Below are positions 15,718-24,063 of a stretch of DNA of 64,000 nucleotides, one piece after another (position 1 is the first letter of the stretch; each line of letters starts with the position of its first letter). The notes beneath the pieces were generated by a model. The model had not been told where the DNA came from. It was given only the letters and a program-made list of their open reading frames with translations, and did no database searches. Both the position numbers and the translations under genes were made by a program. The stretch is from Akkermansiaceae bacterium. GTDB taxonomy: Bacteria > Verrucomicrobiota > Verrucomicrobiia > Verrucomicrobiales > Akkermansiaceae. Location: NCBI GenBank assembly GCA_021733795.1, contig JAIPKB010000005.1, positions 1 through 64,000 on the forward strand, in the 5' to 3' direction.

Positions 15718-16701
15718 TCATGACAGCCTTCTGACCGTGGTGTGGGCGAGCGGTCGCCTTACCGACGACGGATGCACGCCCGCCTGCATGGCCATGATCA
15801 TGCCCGCCGCCTCGATGTAGTTCTCCACGTAGAGGAACTCCGGGTGCTCGGGCTCATTCAGGCAGCTCCTGTTCTCGCGCACCACGATCACCGGTATGCC
15901 GGCATCCAGGCAGGCCTGGTGCGGCGCGCCGAAACAGCCGTAGGGCGAGACCATGCAGTCCACGTCCCGGTTGCTCATGCCGCTGGTCTTGCTGAGGCGG
16001 GGCGCCTTGTGCAGGCCCTTGAGCAGGCAGTGGATGAAGTTCTCCGTGATGATTTCCACCGCGATCCTCGGGTCGACCACCTCCTTGAACCCGGTCAGCG
16101 CATAGTCCACCGGACCGTGGGCGCAGGGCTTGTCCAGCGCCTCGCCGATGAGCCGGGTGGCGATCGCCTCGACGCCGCCAACCGGGTTCACGCCGCCCTC
16201 GCGCCAGTAAGTGCCGAGGGTCTCGGCGTCGATCGTGATGGGGGTGGCGATGCCGAGCGCGTCGTATTCCAGGTCCTTCACTTGCTCCACCAGCGCCTCC
16301 CAGTTGATGACGTCGCCGCCGGCGATTCCGTTTTCAATGCGGGCGATCAGCTTGAGCGGCTCTTTCAGTTCGAGGATCTCGGCATCGAGGCCGAGTGACA
16401 TCCTTGCCGCGGACACGGCGTTGATGGACTGGTAGTCCGCCTTGTTGACGACCACCAGGACCTTGTTCGACCTGACCTTGCGGAGGAAGAGCGTGCCCTG
16501 CAGGAACCGGTCCAGGTGGTTGCCCTCCACGTAAAGGGCGTTCGGCGGCATCTCGTTGATGTCCGATGCGTTCACCACATTGGGGTGAAGCACCAGGTTG
16601 TCACAGCAGGCGCCCAGCAGGCGCGAAGCCGGGTTCGCGTCCCCGCAATGTCCGCCGATCTCGCATCCGATCCCCGTGGGGACGATCATCACTACGTTCA
16701 T
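15718..16701 (-). CDS. DUF3326 domain protein
   Basis: A 327-aa cytosolic protein almost wholly covered by DUF3326: MNVVMIVPTGIGCEIGGHCG, LVLHPNVVNASDINEMPPNA, LYVEGNHLDRFL, then SPYGCFGAPHQACLDAGIPV near the C-terminus. The family is uncharacterised; the N-terminal glycine-rich strand and conserved NVVNASDINE suggest a nucleotide-binding fold. I use ATG 16701 because upstream in-frame codons (MRTNLEKQFPSN...) come from an R1 repeat copy 60 bp away. It is the first gene of the three-gene minus-strand run. C-terminal residues after MAMQAG vary and may not be conserved. Confidence 0.85.
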   Translation of the reverse strand: MNVVMIVPTGIGCEIGGHCGDANPASRLLGACCDNLVLHPNVVNASDINEMPPNALYVEGNHLDRFLQGTLFLRKVRSNKVLVVVNKADYQSINAVSAARMSLGLDAEILELKEPLKLIARIENGIAGGDVINWEALVEQVKDLEYDALGIATPITIDAETLGTYWREGGVNPVGGVEAIATRLIGEALDKPCAHGPVDYALTGFKEVVDPRIAVEIITENFIHCLLKGLHKAPRLSKTSGMSNRDVDCMVSPYGCFGAPHQACLDAGIPVIVVRENRSCLNEPEHPEFLYVENYIEAAGMIMAMQAGVHPSSVRRPLAHTTVRRLS

Positions 16702-16762
16702 TTGTATTATCACGGTTTGGTGTGGTTGTATTGCCTTGCGGGCGGTGGGTTGGATATCATTA

Positions 16763-16840
16763 TTGCTAGGAAATTGCTTTTCCAGGTTGGTGCGCATGAG
16801 GGGCTAAAGAGCGGTTCGGAGAGCGGGAGAATGGGGGTTG
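16763..16840. repeat. Interspersed repeat R1, copy B
   Basis: The best-preserved copy: TTGCTAGGAAATTGC at its left, GGTTGGTGCGCATGAG in the middle, and a GGTTCGGAGAGCGGGAG tail. It lies 60 bp upstream of the DUF3326 start; its minus strand encodes MRTNLEKQFPSN. Confidence 0.92.
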
Positions 16841-16927
16841 CGGGGGAAAGAGGGGCGGGAGAAGCTGATTTCGCCGCCCTGTCACGGTGAGCAGGGTGGA
16901 TTCTCCGGTAAAACGGAAGGGTGATGG

Positions 16928-17118
16928 GGTTCATGGGACGTTCTTTCCAACCGCGAGAATACGGTTTCCCCTTCCCGCGCCAAGGAAAAACGGCGCTGGA
17001 GCGAAAATTTCTTCAGAACAGGCTCGCCGGACTCAGTCGAAGCAGGGCACCAGGATGCGGTCGTCGCCCAAGTCAACTTCGCTGAGTCTGGGATCGGGCC
17101 GGGATTGGTTCCAGTCGC
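16928..17118. repeat. Interspersed repeat R2, copy 1
   Basis: About 190 bp related to 22655-22862. The right end (GGGATCGGGCCGGGATTGG then TTCCAGTCGCC) is nearly identical, the left end more diverged. It is followed within 11 bp by the CAAGAC element; the same order is seen in reverse at the end of the window. Confidence 0.8.
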
Positions 17119-17128
17119 CTGCGGCGGA

Positions 17129-17284
17129 GACAGAAGACGGCAAGACGCAAGACGCAAGACAGAAGACGAAGAGAGCTTCGCGCAGATCATTGGTTTCGAC
17201 GCTCATAGAGATGCCGCTACAGCACGGCCTTGGCGCAGGCGAGTTCTTGTCTTGAGTCTTGTGTCTTGCCGTCTTGCGTCTTTG
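17129..17284. repeat. CAAGAC/GTCTTG inverted-repeat element, copy 1
   Basis: The left arm is a run of AGAAGAC and CAAGACG units and the right arm a run of GTCTTG units. Between them is a conserved core containing GAGAGCTTCGCGC and CGACGCTCATAGA. The reverse complement of this core occurs at 63745-63909. It interrupts the IS91 transposase gene, whose homology ends exactly at its right edge. Confidence 0.85.
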
Positions 17285-17289
17285 GGAGG

Positions 17290-17717
17290 GTGTCGGTGGC
17301 GGTCTGGAAGAGGAGGTGGAGAAGATCGCGGCGTATGCGGAAGATGCCACGGAGGACGCGCGGGATGGTAAAAACGAACTGCCTGTGGGGCACTTCATGG
17401 CAGACCGAGGTGGCAATCCAGGCGGAAAGGTGGCGGACGCGGCGCTGGTGGCAGGAGGGGCAGAAGTGGCGGCCCTTGCAGGTGAAGGCGAGGAGGTGCT
17501 CGTCCCCGCAATCCGGGCAGCGCAGGCGGAGGAAACCGTAGGCGAGGTCACCACAGCGGAGGAAGGCACCGACAACGGCGAAGGCATTGGCGCGCAGCGG
17601 ACCCATGGCGGCACGGTGGACTTTCTCATAACCGGCGACGAAGGCTTCCCAGGCGGCAGTGACGATCTGCCAGAGCGGGGATGCACGAGGGCGGCGGGGA
17701 TGGAAGATGGCGGGCAC
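17290..17717 (-). pseudogene. IS91-family transposase, N-terminal fragment
   Basis: About 140 codons of a Y2-type (rolling-circle HUH) IS91-like transposase. After SPLWQIVTAAWEAFVAGYEK comes the N-terminal zinc-binding domain (LRCPDCGDEHLLAFTCKGRH then FCPSCHQRR) with its four-Cys pattern, and then CHEVPHRQFVFTIPRVLRGI. The catalytic HUH and Tyr regions are missing because the CAAGAC element cuts in after LLFQTATDT. The start ATG at 17717 is preceded by no clear ribosome-binding site. It is a relic that cannot transpose by itself. Confidence 0.85.
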
Positions 17718-18250
17718 AAAGAATGTTCAGACGAACATCTTACGCGCCATGCAAGATTTCGTGAGAAGATTCGCTTTGGTTGATGGTCTGGTTCGTGTGA
17801 ATGCCGGATGGCAGAGAGGTTTGGTGGCGTTAGTATGTTAGCTGCAATATTTTTTTTAGAATAACAACTAACGAAAGCTTATGCTAAATCTAGCAATATA
17901 CTAACCGGAGAATGGTGACAAAGCGATCGCTTGAACCAGTCATAACCCATTGATAATGAGTAGGAAATCTATTAAGCGTGGCGACAAAGTCCTTGGGTCC
18001 CCCCACCCCCATCCAAATCCTATGAAAGGTGCCATTTGCAGCTTTACACTTTTTTTGCATGCCCGAATCGCCGTTTTGCGGTGGGAATTTGGAGGCTCGA
18101 TACGACGGAATCGTTGCGTCTGTACGGACTGCGCGTTTTGAAGATGTTAGGGAAAGGGTTAGGTTCGGCCGTTTTCAGGTGTAAAGCAAACCCTCGAAAA
18201 GTGTAAAGCTGGGGTGGTTTTGGTGGCTGGACAGCCGTGGGCTGCGGAGA
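17718..18250. other. Gene-free, AT-rich interval with TGTAAAGC words
   Basis: No convincing coding sequence. 17820-17960 is markedly AT-rich and contains an inverted GTTAGTAT (about 17828) and ATACTAAC (about 17911). The octamer TGTAAAGC occurs near 18179 and 18199 and in reverse (GCTTTACA) near 18041. The same word begins the window at base 3, next to the related epimerase gene, so these words may mark the edges of a duplicated segment. Confidence 0.5.
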
Positions 18251-18602
18251 TCAGGAAGCCAGCCCGTCCGGGAAGGAAATCCGGGGTTGCCACCCGAGTT
18301 CGGCCCCGATGGCAGTGATCGACGCGAGGGTTTCCGGCACGTCCGCAGGGTGGGGGGAAGGAAGTGGAAGAGTCGTAGGTCTGAAGGTCGAAGGTCGAAA
18401 GAGAAAAAGGAAGAGGAAGAATCCGCCTGAAAGCCTGACCTTCAGACGTTGAGACCTTCGACCTTCAGACTCCTCGATTCGGCGGCAGGTAGTCGAGGGC
18501 GGTGACCCGGTGGCCTGCGGCGTGGAGTTGGTGGACGACGTGGCGGCCGATAAAGCCGGAGGCACCGGTGACCAGAACGGAGAGTGGGGCGTGGATGATG
18601 CC
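18251..18602 (-). pseudogene. Broken copy of the epimerase gene (start and end only)
   Basis: 18251-18352 is nearly identical to the last 100 bp of the epimerase gene at 52-930, and 18480-18600 encodes a matching N-terminus (APLSVLVTGASGFIGRHVVH then QLHAAGHRVTALDYLPP). The middle two-thirds is gone and replaced by an inverted-repeat insertion. The codon aligned with the functional ATG reads ATC here (IIHAP against MIRAP), so even the start has decayed. The downstream flank is shared with the first 50 bp of the window. A segmental duplication followed by deletion is the simplest reading. Confidence 0.85.
18379..18470. repeat. GTCTGAAGGTC inverted-repeat insertion
   Basis: Arms 18379-18396 and 18453-18470 are an exact 18-bp inverted repeat (GTCTGAAGGTCGAAGGTC and its complement), built of short GAAGGTC units around a purine-rich centre. 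The design parallels the CAAGAC element (arms made of tandem heptamers). It sits inside the broken epimerase copy. Confidence 0.88.
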
Positions 18603-18681
18603 ATGTGCGGGGCGTCACTCCGGATGAAGGATTTGAAGATTGGTGTTTGACATTCCGGCAATTTGCCGGAAACTAGCGCTG

Positions 18682-18984
18682 ATGAATACAGTCACCCGCA
18701 AATCACCGTTGAAGCCCGTTACCGAGCGATTGGAGGCAAGGGTGCCCCAGCCACTCAAGAGCCTGATTGACCGTGCCGCCGCACTTGAAGGAAGGAGCAT
18801 CACCGATTATGTGATCGCTACCTTGGAGCGGGATGCGGTGAAAGTGGTGCGGAAGCATGAGATTTTGCAGCTAAGCACGGCTGACAGCCAGGCGTTCGCG
18901 CGGGCGATGATCACGCCCCCGAAACCCAACCGTGCTCTGAAGGGCATCCTTTCCCGCCATGCCCAAACCGTAGCGGTTCAATGA
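18682..18984 (+). CDS. DUF1778 (TacA-like) antitoxin
   Basis: A 100-aa type II antitoxin. The ribbon-helix-helix-like DUF1778 N-terminus reads RLEARVPQPLKSLIDRAAAL then EGRSITDYVIATLERDAVKV; the C-terminal tail (TPPKPNRALKGIL) is the part expected to thread into the toxin active site. I use ATG 18682; an upstream in-frame start would add 14 odd residues. Its stop overlaps the GNAT toxin start (ATGA, 18981-18984), the classical TacA-TacT layout, and it probably represses its own operon. Confidence 0.92.
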   Translation: MNTVTRKSPLKPVTERLEARVPQPLKSLIDRAAALEGRSITDYVIATLERDAVKVVRKHEILQLSTADSQAFARAMITPPKPNRALKGILSRHAQTVAVQ

Positions 18985-19484
18985 AAGGATTGCGGACCGA
19001 ACCGTTGGATGCGCGGCATGACCGGAGCGGCTTTCGATGCGGGATTCCCGAACTGGACGATTATCTGGTCAGGCAGGCGTCTCAGGATGTCCGTCGGCGG
19101 GTTGCTGCGGTTTTCGTGATGGTTGCGGAGGAACGGCCGGGACGGATTATTGGCTATTACACGTTGTCGTCGTTCGCCGTGCGCACGACAGGGCTTCCCG
19201 AAAGCGAGATCCGCAAACTCCCGCGATACCCGACCACTCCAGCAACCCTGATTGGCAGACTGGCGAGGGATGTCAGTGAGCCCGGGATGGGGGGCTTCCT
19301 GCTGGCCGATGCGTTGAAACGGATCCTTGCAAGTGCCAGCGAAGTGGCATCCGCATTGGTCGTTGTCGAAGCCAAAGATCAGGGGGCTGCCGCGTTCTAC
19401 CAGAAATTCGGTTTCATTTCCTGTCTGGATAGCCCACGGAAGCTTTTTCTTCCGATCCGGACGATTGCCGCAGCAGACAAGTAA
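18981..19484 (+). CDS. GNAT-family (TacT-like) acetyltransferase toxin
   Basis: A 167-aa GNAT acetyltransferase. Family toxins of this type acetylate the amino group of charged tRNAs and so stop translation, and are neutralised by the upstream DUF1778 partner. Visible features are the N-terminal FRCGIPELDDYLVRQASQDV, the central strand IIGYYTLSSFAV, the acetyl-CoA loop region GRLARDVSEPGMGGFLLADA, and the C-terminal AAAFYQKFGFI with the conserved Tyr. Full length with no disruption, so the pair is likely functional amid surrounding gene debris. Confidence 0.92.
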   Translation: MKGLRTEPLDARHDRSGFRCGIPELDDYLVRQASQDVRRRVAAVFVMVAEERPGRIIGYYTLSSFAVRTTGLPESEIRKLPRYPTTPATLIGRLARDVSEPGMGGFLLADALKRILASASEVASALVVVEAKDQGAAAFYQKFGFISCLDSPRKLFLPIRTIAAADK

Positions 19485-19865
19485 GCCGCCCGCTTGATCA
19501 TGCGGAAATTCGCCGGAAAACCCAGCCTCACCCGCCGGCAAATCAATGACGCGGTGGATAGGAAGCAGTGGCTGGCGCGTCTCGCGCCAGGCCGTTACCC
19601 GGGGCGTCCCCGCCCCGGTTTTCTTCCTCAATCCCCCCTCAATCCTTCCACGGATCCTCTCCCTGCGCCTTGGTTGAACACCAGCCTGGGTCGGCTCTCC
19701 CCCGGCTAAGCCCATGATTCTTAGCATATTTTGACCTTTTATTTGCATTAATTACCGTTTCAGCGTTTTTCGCTTGATTTCTAACCAGAGTTCGACAGTT
19801 TCCCAACCGCAGTGGCGTTACACCACCGCCACTGCCACTGCCGCCGCCACTGCCGCTCCCCATCC
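19485..19865. other. Gene-free interval after the toxin gene
   Basis: No supported gene. 19720-19790 is AT-rich. 19815-19860 is a CCRCCR triplet run (CCACCGCCACTGCCACTGCC and similar). This ends directly at the truncated LysR fragment, so a deletion junction near 19862 is likely. Confidence 0.5.
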
Positions 19866-20185
19866 AATCCATCCAGCTGACACGTGAGGGAGAGGTGGTG
19901 AAGCGCATCGGGCAGAAGCTCATTGAAGGTGTTGATCAACTGGAGAAGCAAATGCGGAGTGAGATTGATGGGGAGGAGATCCGGGTTGGATACGCACCAT
20001 CGTTGGGAGGTGATATTCTCCGGAAGGCTTTGGGACGCTTCTCCCAGATTCACCAGAACGTGCGGGTCACGATTTCGGATAGCACCAGTGAGCAGATGAC
20101 CGACGGACTGCGTGAGGGGGTTTTTGATCTCATCATCTGCGTGAGCATTGGAGATGCCGAGCTTGAGATGGCCGCGAAAGCATAG
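19866..20185 (+). pseudogene. LysR-type regulator fragment
   Basis: The frame IQLTREGEVVKRIGQKLIEG ... EEIRVGYAPSLGGDILRKAL, then FSQIHQNVRVTISDSTSEQM, then FDLIICV is the linker helix and first part of the effector-binding domain of a LysR-type regulator. The helix-turn-helix upstream and about 150 residues downstream are absent; after FDLIICV it ends SIGDAELEMAAKA at a TAG two bases before the YjbQ stop. It is non-functional and bounded by low-complexity triplets on the left. Confidence 0.7.
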
Positions 20186-20187
20186 GG

Positions 20188-20607
20188 CTACTCGCCAATC
20201 ACACTGACGGCGATCTCCCGGTGATGGGGGGAGCGCCGGTGTTCGAAGAGGAAGAGGCCCTGCCAGGTGCCCAAGGTCATGCGGCCCTGGATGATGGGGA
20301 TGACTTCGCTGGTGCGGGTGAGGGCCATCCGGATGTGGCTTGGCATGTCGTCGGGGCCTTCGGCGGTGTGGATGAACCAAGGCGTGTCCTCCGGCACCAG
20401 CTGATCGAAGAATCGCTCGAGGTCACGGCGGGCACTGGGGTCGGCATTCTCCATGATGACGAGGCTGGCGCTGGTATGACGGACAAAGACGGTGACGGTG
20501 CCATTCCGGATGCCGGAGTCGGCCACGATCCCGGCGATTTCGCGAGTGATCTCGGTGGTTCCCTTGCCGTGACTGCGGAGTGAGAGGGTGTCGGTGTGAA
20601 CGGGCAT
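20188..20607 (-). CDS. YjbQ/UPF0047 family protein
   Basis: A 139-aa small cytosolic protein of the YjbQ (UPF0047) family: VTVFVRHTSASLVIMENADP, DMPSHIRMALTRTSEVIPII, then MTLGTWQGLFLFEHRRSPHH. Conserved His and acidic residues cluster in the family's putative metal/active site; members complement thiamine-phosphate synthase weakly, but the physiological role is unsettled. Complete, with usual length. It converges with the LysR remnant two bases away. Confidence 0.93.
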   Translation of the reverse strand: MPVHTDTLSLRSHGKGTTEITREIAGIVADSGIRNGTVTVFVRHTSASLVIMENADPSARRDLERFFDQLVPEDTPWFIHTAEGPDDMPSHIRMALTRTSEVIPIIQGRMTLGTWQGLFLFEHRRSPHHREIAVSVIGE

Positions 20608-20806
20608 TTCTGTTTCTTTGGAGCTCAGGGTTTCAACATGAATTCCGTCAAGAAGCTAAGACATTTTTGTCGTATCGTCAATGGGGTGGGAAGGAAAAGC
20701 CTGGCGAAGGCGGAGTTTTCGCCCGGTTTGGGATAGCGCTTGGTTGCCACCCACAAGAGTTTTCCAGCGCGGGTCATCCAGATGACATTCAAGGACCGTG
20801 ACGTTG

Positions 20807-20870
20807 CTAAGGTGCGACAGGCGTCACGACCACGTCATCGATATACCAGCCCATGACGTCCTTTGCGTTG
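20807..20870 (-). pseudogene. C-terminal scrap of a secreted protein
   Basis: The minus-strand end DVMGWYIDDVVVTPVAP followed by TAG is typical of the last beta-strands of exported LamG/MAM-like or PKD-type proteins. The preceding coding sequence is replaced by an R2 repeat starting near 20868. Only this scrap remains. Confidence 0.45.
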
Positions 20871-20995
20871 GCGTGGAAACGGCTGGCATGGCGTGAAATC
20901 CTTAAGCGGCAGGATGCGGATTTCCTTTCCCAGACTAGGGAAAACAGGCGCGGGAGTGGGGAATTCTCTGGAACAGGCTTGCCTGTGTGTCTGCC
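20866..20995. repeat. Interspersed repeat R2, copy 2 (left half)
   Basis: Shares GGAAACGGCTGGCATGGCG then TGAAATCCTTAAGC, with conserved CCCAGAC and GGCGCGGGAG blocks, with the copy at 22655. The right half is not recognisable. It cuts off the gene ending at 20807. Confidence 0.75.
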
Positions 20996-21111
20996 CGGGC
21001 CAGCGTTGAAGTCCGTTCGTGACATCCCCGACTCCGGGGTGATTCGGGGAAAGACATGGCTGACCAGCGTAGCAGCCCCACCATGCTCGGTGCCTCCATG
21101 CAGATGATGGT

Positions 21112-22614
21112 TCAGCTTTCCGTGCCGTCGACGGCGGACCGCGCCCGACGGTTGAACAGAATCATGCCGACCAGGGAGGTCAAGCCGATGACCCCCAGGA
21201 TCCACCAGATCACCCATGGGCTGTTGGCATCCCACAGCACTTGAGTTGCACTGAAGGTGTCGGCACCGTCACCGAGTTTCTCGACCAGAGTCGGCATGAC
21301 CTGATTCGGTTCGAGAGCCTCGGCCGCCTCGCGGCTCATGCCGAGCTGCTCAATCAGGTAGTCGCGTGCGAATCGGGTCCGCGAAGACAGCGCGTCATAG
21401 AGCGGGCCGGAGAGGAAGTTGCCGCCGGCCCAACCGATGGCGAACGGGATGTTGGAGTAGCCCATGTACAGCGCCTTTTTGTCCGGTGGCGCGGTCATGC
21501 CGACGTATTCGGAGAATTTCGGGCTGCAGATGATTTCACCGATAGCGAAGACGAAGATCATCAAGGCGCAGATGTAGCCGACGTTGGTGGTGCCGGTGCC
21601 GACGAAGCCGACCACCGAGACGGCAATGCCGATGATTAGCGACCCCATCATGCGGTAGCGACCAAGGAACCACGACAGTGGCAGCACAAACAGGATGATG
21701 GCAAAGGAGTCGATGTTGATCATGATCTCCGGCTTGGTGGCGCCCTCGGCAGTCAGAAATCCGGAGGCGCCATCGGCACCGAGAGTGCCGGCGGCCGCAG
21801 TCAGGAAGCTTCCGACATCACGGGTGTCCACCCACTCGCTGATGAAGTTAGGCAACAGGTCCCAGAGCTGCATGAACATGAACCAGAAGCCGGAGATGAT
21901 CAGCAGGAAGCGGAGCATCTGCCGGTCGCGCACGAGGGTGGTGAGCGAATCGGCAAACACCTGGAACGGGCTCTTGGCCTTCGCTACGACATCGATTTCC
22001 GGTTCTTTGAAGAGGAACAACGTCGGCAGGAAGTTGAGCGCGGTCACCACCGCGGCACCATAGAAGACGTAGTTCCAGGTGGGTTCAGCCTCATTGCCGC
22101 GAAGGACAGCCGCGGCCATCGGTGCGAAGAAGCCGCCAATGTTGACGATCCAGTAGAACAGGCCGAACCCGAGGCCGGAGTTGCCTTCGTTGAGGCTCTT
22201 GGCCACCGCACCCTGCACCGGGGGTTTGAAGATGGCGGTGCCGGTCCCCACCAGCATGGCGGCGCCGAGCATGCTCCAGAAGCCGTTTGCCGAGGCCATG
22301 CAGACGTAGCCGATGATATTGATGACGAAAGCCAGGTACATGCTCTTTTTGTAGCCGTAGGCGTCAGTGTAGCCACCGGAGATCATAGGCACCAGACATT
22401 GGAGGAGCGCCCAGATGCCGAAGATGACTCCCTTCTCGGTCATCGACAGATGCAGGACCGAGTCGGCGCCGTACATGTAGAGTGGCACAATCGCGCGGAC
22501 GCCGAAGAACGCGAGACGCTCACCCGCCTCGATGAGGTTGGCGACCCAGAAGTTGCCACCCATGGTCTTCAACTGGGCGGCGATTGGAACGCGCTTTGTT
22601 GCTTCTCCGGCCAT
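21112..22614 (-). CDS. POT-family (MFS) proton-dependent peptide transporter
   Basis: A 500-aa inner-membrane transporter of the MFS superfamily with about 12-14 hydrophobic helices. The N-terminal FWVANLIEAGERLAFFGVRA is the POT ExxER-type motif region (EAGER), coupling proton and peptide transport. Further family blocks are SGGYTDAYGYKKSMYLAFVI (loop between TM2 and TM3) and LVGTGTAIFKPPVQGAVAKS. A non-conserved loop near residue 265 and a long C-terminal periplasmic loop (SRTRFARDYLIEQLGMSREA) are present. It stands alone between R2 repeats. Likely imports di-/tripeptides or related compounds; substrate inferred from family. Confidence 0.9.
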   Translation of the reverse strand: MAGEATKRVPIAAQLKTMGGNFWVANLIEAGERLAFFGVRAIVPLYMYGADSVLHLSMTEKGVIFGIWALLQCLVPMISGGYTDAYGYKKSMYLAFVINIIGYVCMASANGFWSMLGAAMLVGTGTAIFKPPVQGAVAKSLNEGNSGLGFGLFYWIVNIGGFFAPMAAAVLRGNEAEPTWNYVFYGAAVVTALNFLPTLFLFKEPEIDVVAKAKSPFQVFADSLTTLVRDRQMLRFLLIISGFWFMFMQLWDLLPNFISEWVDTRDVGSFLTAAAGTLGADGASGFLTAEGATKPEIMINIDSFAIILFVLPLSWFLGRYRMMGSLIIGIAVSVVGFVGTGTTNVGYICALMIFVFAIGEIICSPKFSEYVGMTAPPDKKALYMGYSNIPFAIGWAGGNFLSGPLYDALSSRTRFARDYLIEQLGMSREAAEALEPNQVMPTLVEKLGDGADTFSATQVLWDANSPWVIWWILGVIGLTSLVGMILFNRRARSAVDGTES

Positions 22615-22654
22615 TCTATTTTGTTTCTGAAGGCGGGTTGATTTTGTTCATTGG

Positions 22655-22862
22655 CACGGAAATGGTTGGCATGGCGTGAAATCCTCGAGCGCGAAGATAC
22701 AGTTTTCTTTTCCCAGGCCAAGGAAAATGGGCGCGGGAGGGAATATTTCTCAGGCGCGGGCTTGGCGGGTGTCGGTCAAAACAGGAGACCCAGGTGCTGC
22801 CGTCGCCCAGATCAACCTCGCCGGGTTTGGGATCGGGCCGGGATTGGCTCCAGTCGCCCTGG
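22655..22862. repeat. Interspersed repeat R2, copy 3 (longest)
   Basis: About 208 bp from GGCATGGCGTGAAATCCTCG to GGGATTGGCTCCAGTCGCC. It joins the duplicated phage fragment exactly at GTCGCCCTGGG, a string also present in the intact phage locus at about 8956, suggesting recombination at microhomology. Confidence 0.88.
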
Positions 22863-22973
22863 GATGGGTCGGCCCCCTGCACACGGAATTCAAAACCTAC
22901 CGGGAAACCGCCGAACGGATGTGCCAGCGCTTCGACGCCCGCTTCCCCCTACGCCAACTTCTGTCTATCATGA
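22860..22973 (+). pseudogene. Duplicate of the 3' end of the phage protein at 8755-9075
   Basis: Encodes LGWVGPLHTEFKTYRETAER then MCQRFDARF, matching the end of the 8755-9075 frame with few changes. The upstream part is absent because R2 precedes it directly. It is the left end of a roughly 500-bp duplicated block. Confidence 0.75.
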
Positions 22974-23235
22974 AACGCACCTACAAACTGATAGCCAGCC
23001 GTGGCAACGAGATCGTCTTCGACGACCGCCTCCAAGCCGACACCCCCGCGACGCCCGCAAGGAACTGAAACGCCTGCTCGGACTGCAAAGCCTGAGCGGC
23101 ATCGTCTATGCCATCACCGAAATCCCCGTGGACCTGATCCGCAGTCTTGTCGATGCCAGGATTGCCGAACTCGCCGGCGGGGGCCCACTCCAAACGCCCG
23201 TGCCCGCCGACGTGGACGCCCTCGTGATTGGATAG
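22970..23235 (+). pseudogene. Frameshifted second copy of the 87-aa phage-block gene
   Basis: Matches 9072-9335 over its whole length (MKRTYKLIASRGNEIVFDDR... then IVYAITEIPVDLIRSLVDAR then LQTPVPADVDALVIG). A run of six C in the intact copy is five here (near 23041-23047), which shifts the frame after about 26 residues and ends it prematurely. The downstream sequence retains synonymous-looking differences, so it diverged for some time before or after breaking. Confidence 0.85.
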
Positions 23236-23239
23236 AATC

Positions 23240-23384
23240 AAAACGCGGAGACGCGGAGGGCGCGGAGAAAGACGCTGAGTGGAAGATCGTGAGTTATAGT
23301 TTCCCAACAACATCAGATTAGGTCCCGCTGACAATCCAATAAATCTCCCCGCCCCACTCCGCGACCTCCGCGCCTCTGCGTTTC
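23240..23384. repeat. CGCGGAG/CGCAGAG inverted-repeat element, copy 2
   Basis: Same element as 9343-9487, with only a few base differences, following the duplicated 87-aa gene at the same distance. It therefore duplicated together with the phage block. Confidence 0.88.
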
Positions 23385-23414
23385 AATTTCAGCTTTTCAG
23401 TATTTCAGCTTTTA

Positions 23415-23678
23415 CCCATTGGCCCGTGGTCGGTCAAGGTGGTCAACGAGTTAGACCGCTGCTCCAAGGACGCCCAGGACATGCTCTTGACCTATCTCGA
23501 CCGCATGAAACCCGGCCACGCGTTCCTCGGCACCACCAACCTCGATGTGGCCAGCCTGACCGAGCGTTTCCAAACCCGCTTCCAACCGGTCCGGCTACAG
23601 CCCCCGGAAAACGAGGTTCTCGCGGCATTCCTCGGCCCATACAATACGTCAGAGAGCCGGAATTTGTTTATGAAATAA
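23415..23678 (+). pseudogene. AAA+ clamp-loader-like ATPase fragment
   Basis: The frame VKVVNELDRCSKDAQDMLLT then YLDRMKPGHAFLGTTNLDVA then SLTERFQTRFQPVRLQPPEN contains the Walker B-like acidic strand, the sensor-1 region FLGTTN and arginine-rich helix of AAA+ ATPases, most like phage or clamp-loader-type subunits. No Walker A remains; the frame starts after a TTTCAGCTTTT low-complexity run and ends in SESRNLFMK. Another relic of the phage replication module. Confidence 0.6.
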
Positions 23679-23892
23679 AGCAGATTCACGTTGCCTAGCC
23701 CCGCGCGCCAGGGCAACTGTCAGCGGCCCGACGCACTCTACGGTCAGCTCATTCGGTTCGAGCCTGATCACCTGCCATCCTGCCAGTGCGGCTTCGAGGT
23801 ATTTTTCCAGGTCGGCGGCGAACCCCGCACCGCGGTTGTGGCGGCCGTTCACGTAGATGCCGCCCTCGATCTCGATCAGGGTGCGACTGGGA
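23649..23892 (-). pseudogene. Vsr/DUF559-like nuclease, C-terminal half
   Basis: Encodes [20 protein letters not shown] then [19 protein letters not shown] then [16 protein letters not shown]. This is highly similar to the nuclease at 2689-3117 but without the 63-bp insertion, so it defines the pre-insertion sequence of that gene. The N-terminal half ([14 protein letters not shown]) is missing and replaced by unrelated sequence. Confidence 0.8.
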
Positions 23893-24063
23893 CCATGCAA
23901 ACTCCGGCAGGAAAAGCCGGGGCCCGCCAGCGCACGCAGCTTCTCCGGCAATTCCTGGCCCAACTCCGTGACGAGATCGGAGAGCAGGATCCTGGATCAG
24001 AGGAGCCGGCGGGAGCCGCGCTTGATGGAGTTTGATCGCAAACGACAGAAACAGCTTCCCGGA

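Noticed and set aside
16702..16797. N-terminal extension of DUF3326 starting MRTNLEKQFPSN
   Set aside because: The extension is encoded by an R1 repeat copy found upstream of unrelated genes; the conserved domain starts at the later ATG.
17950..18141. Small plus-strand gene in the AT-rich interval
   Set aside because: No recognisable domain or ribosome-binding site, and the sequence includes a poly-C run and repeat words.
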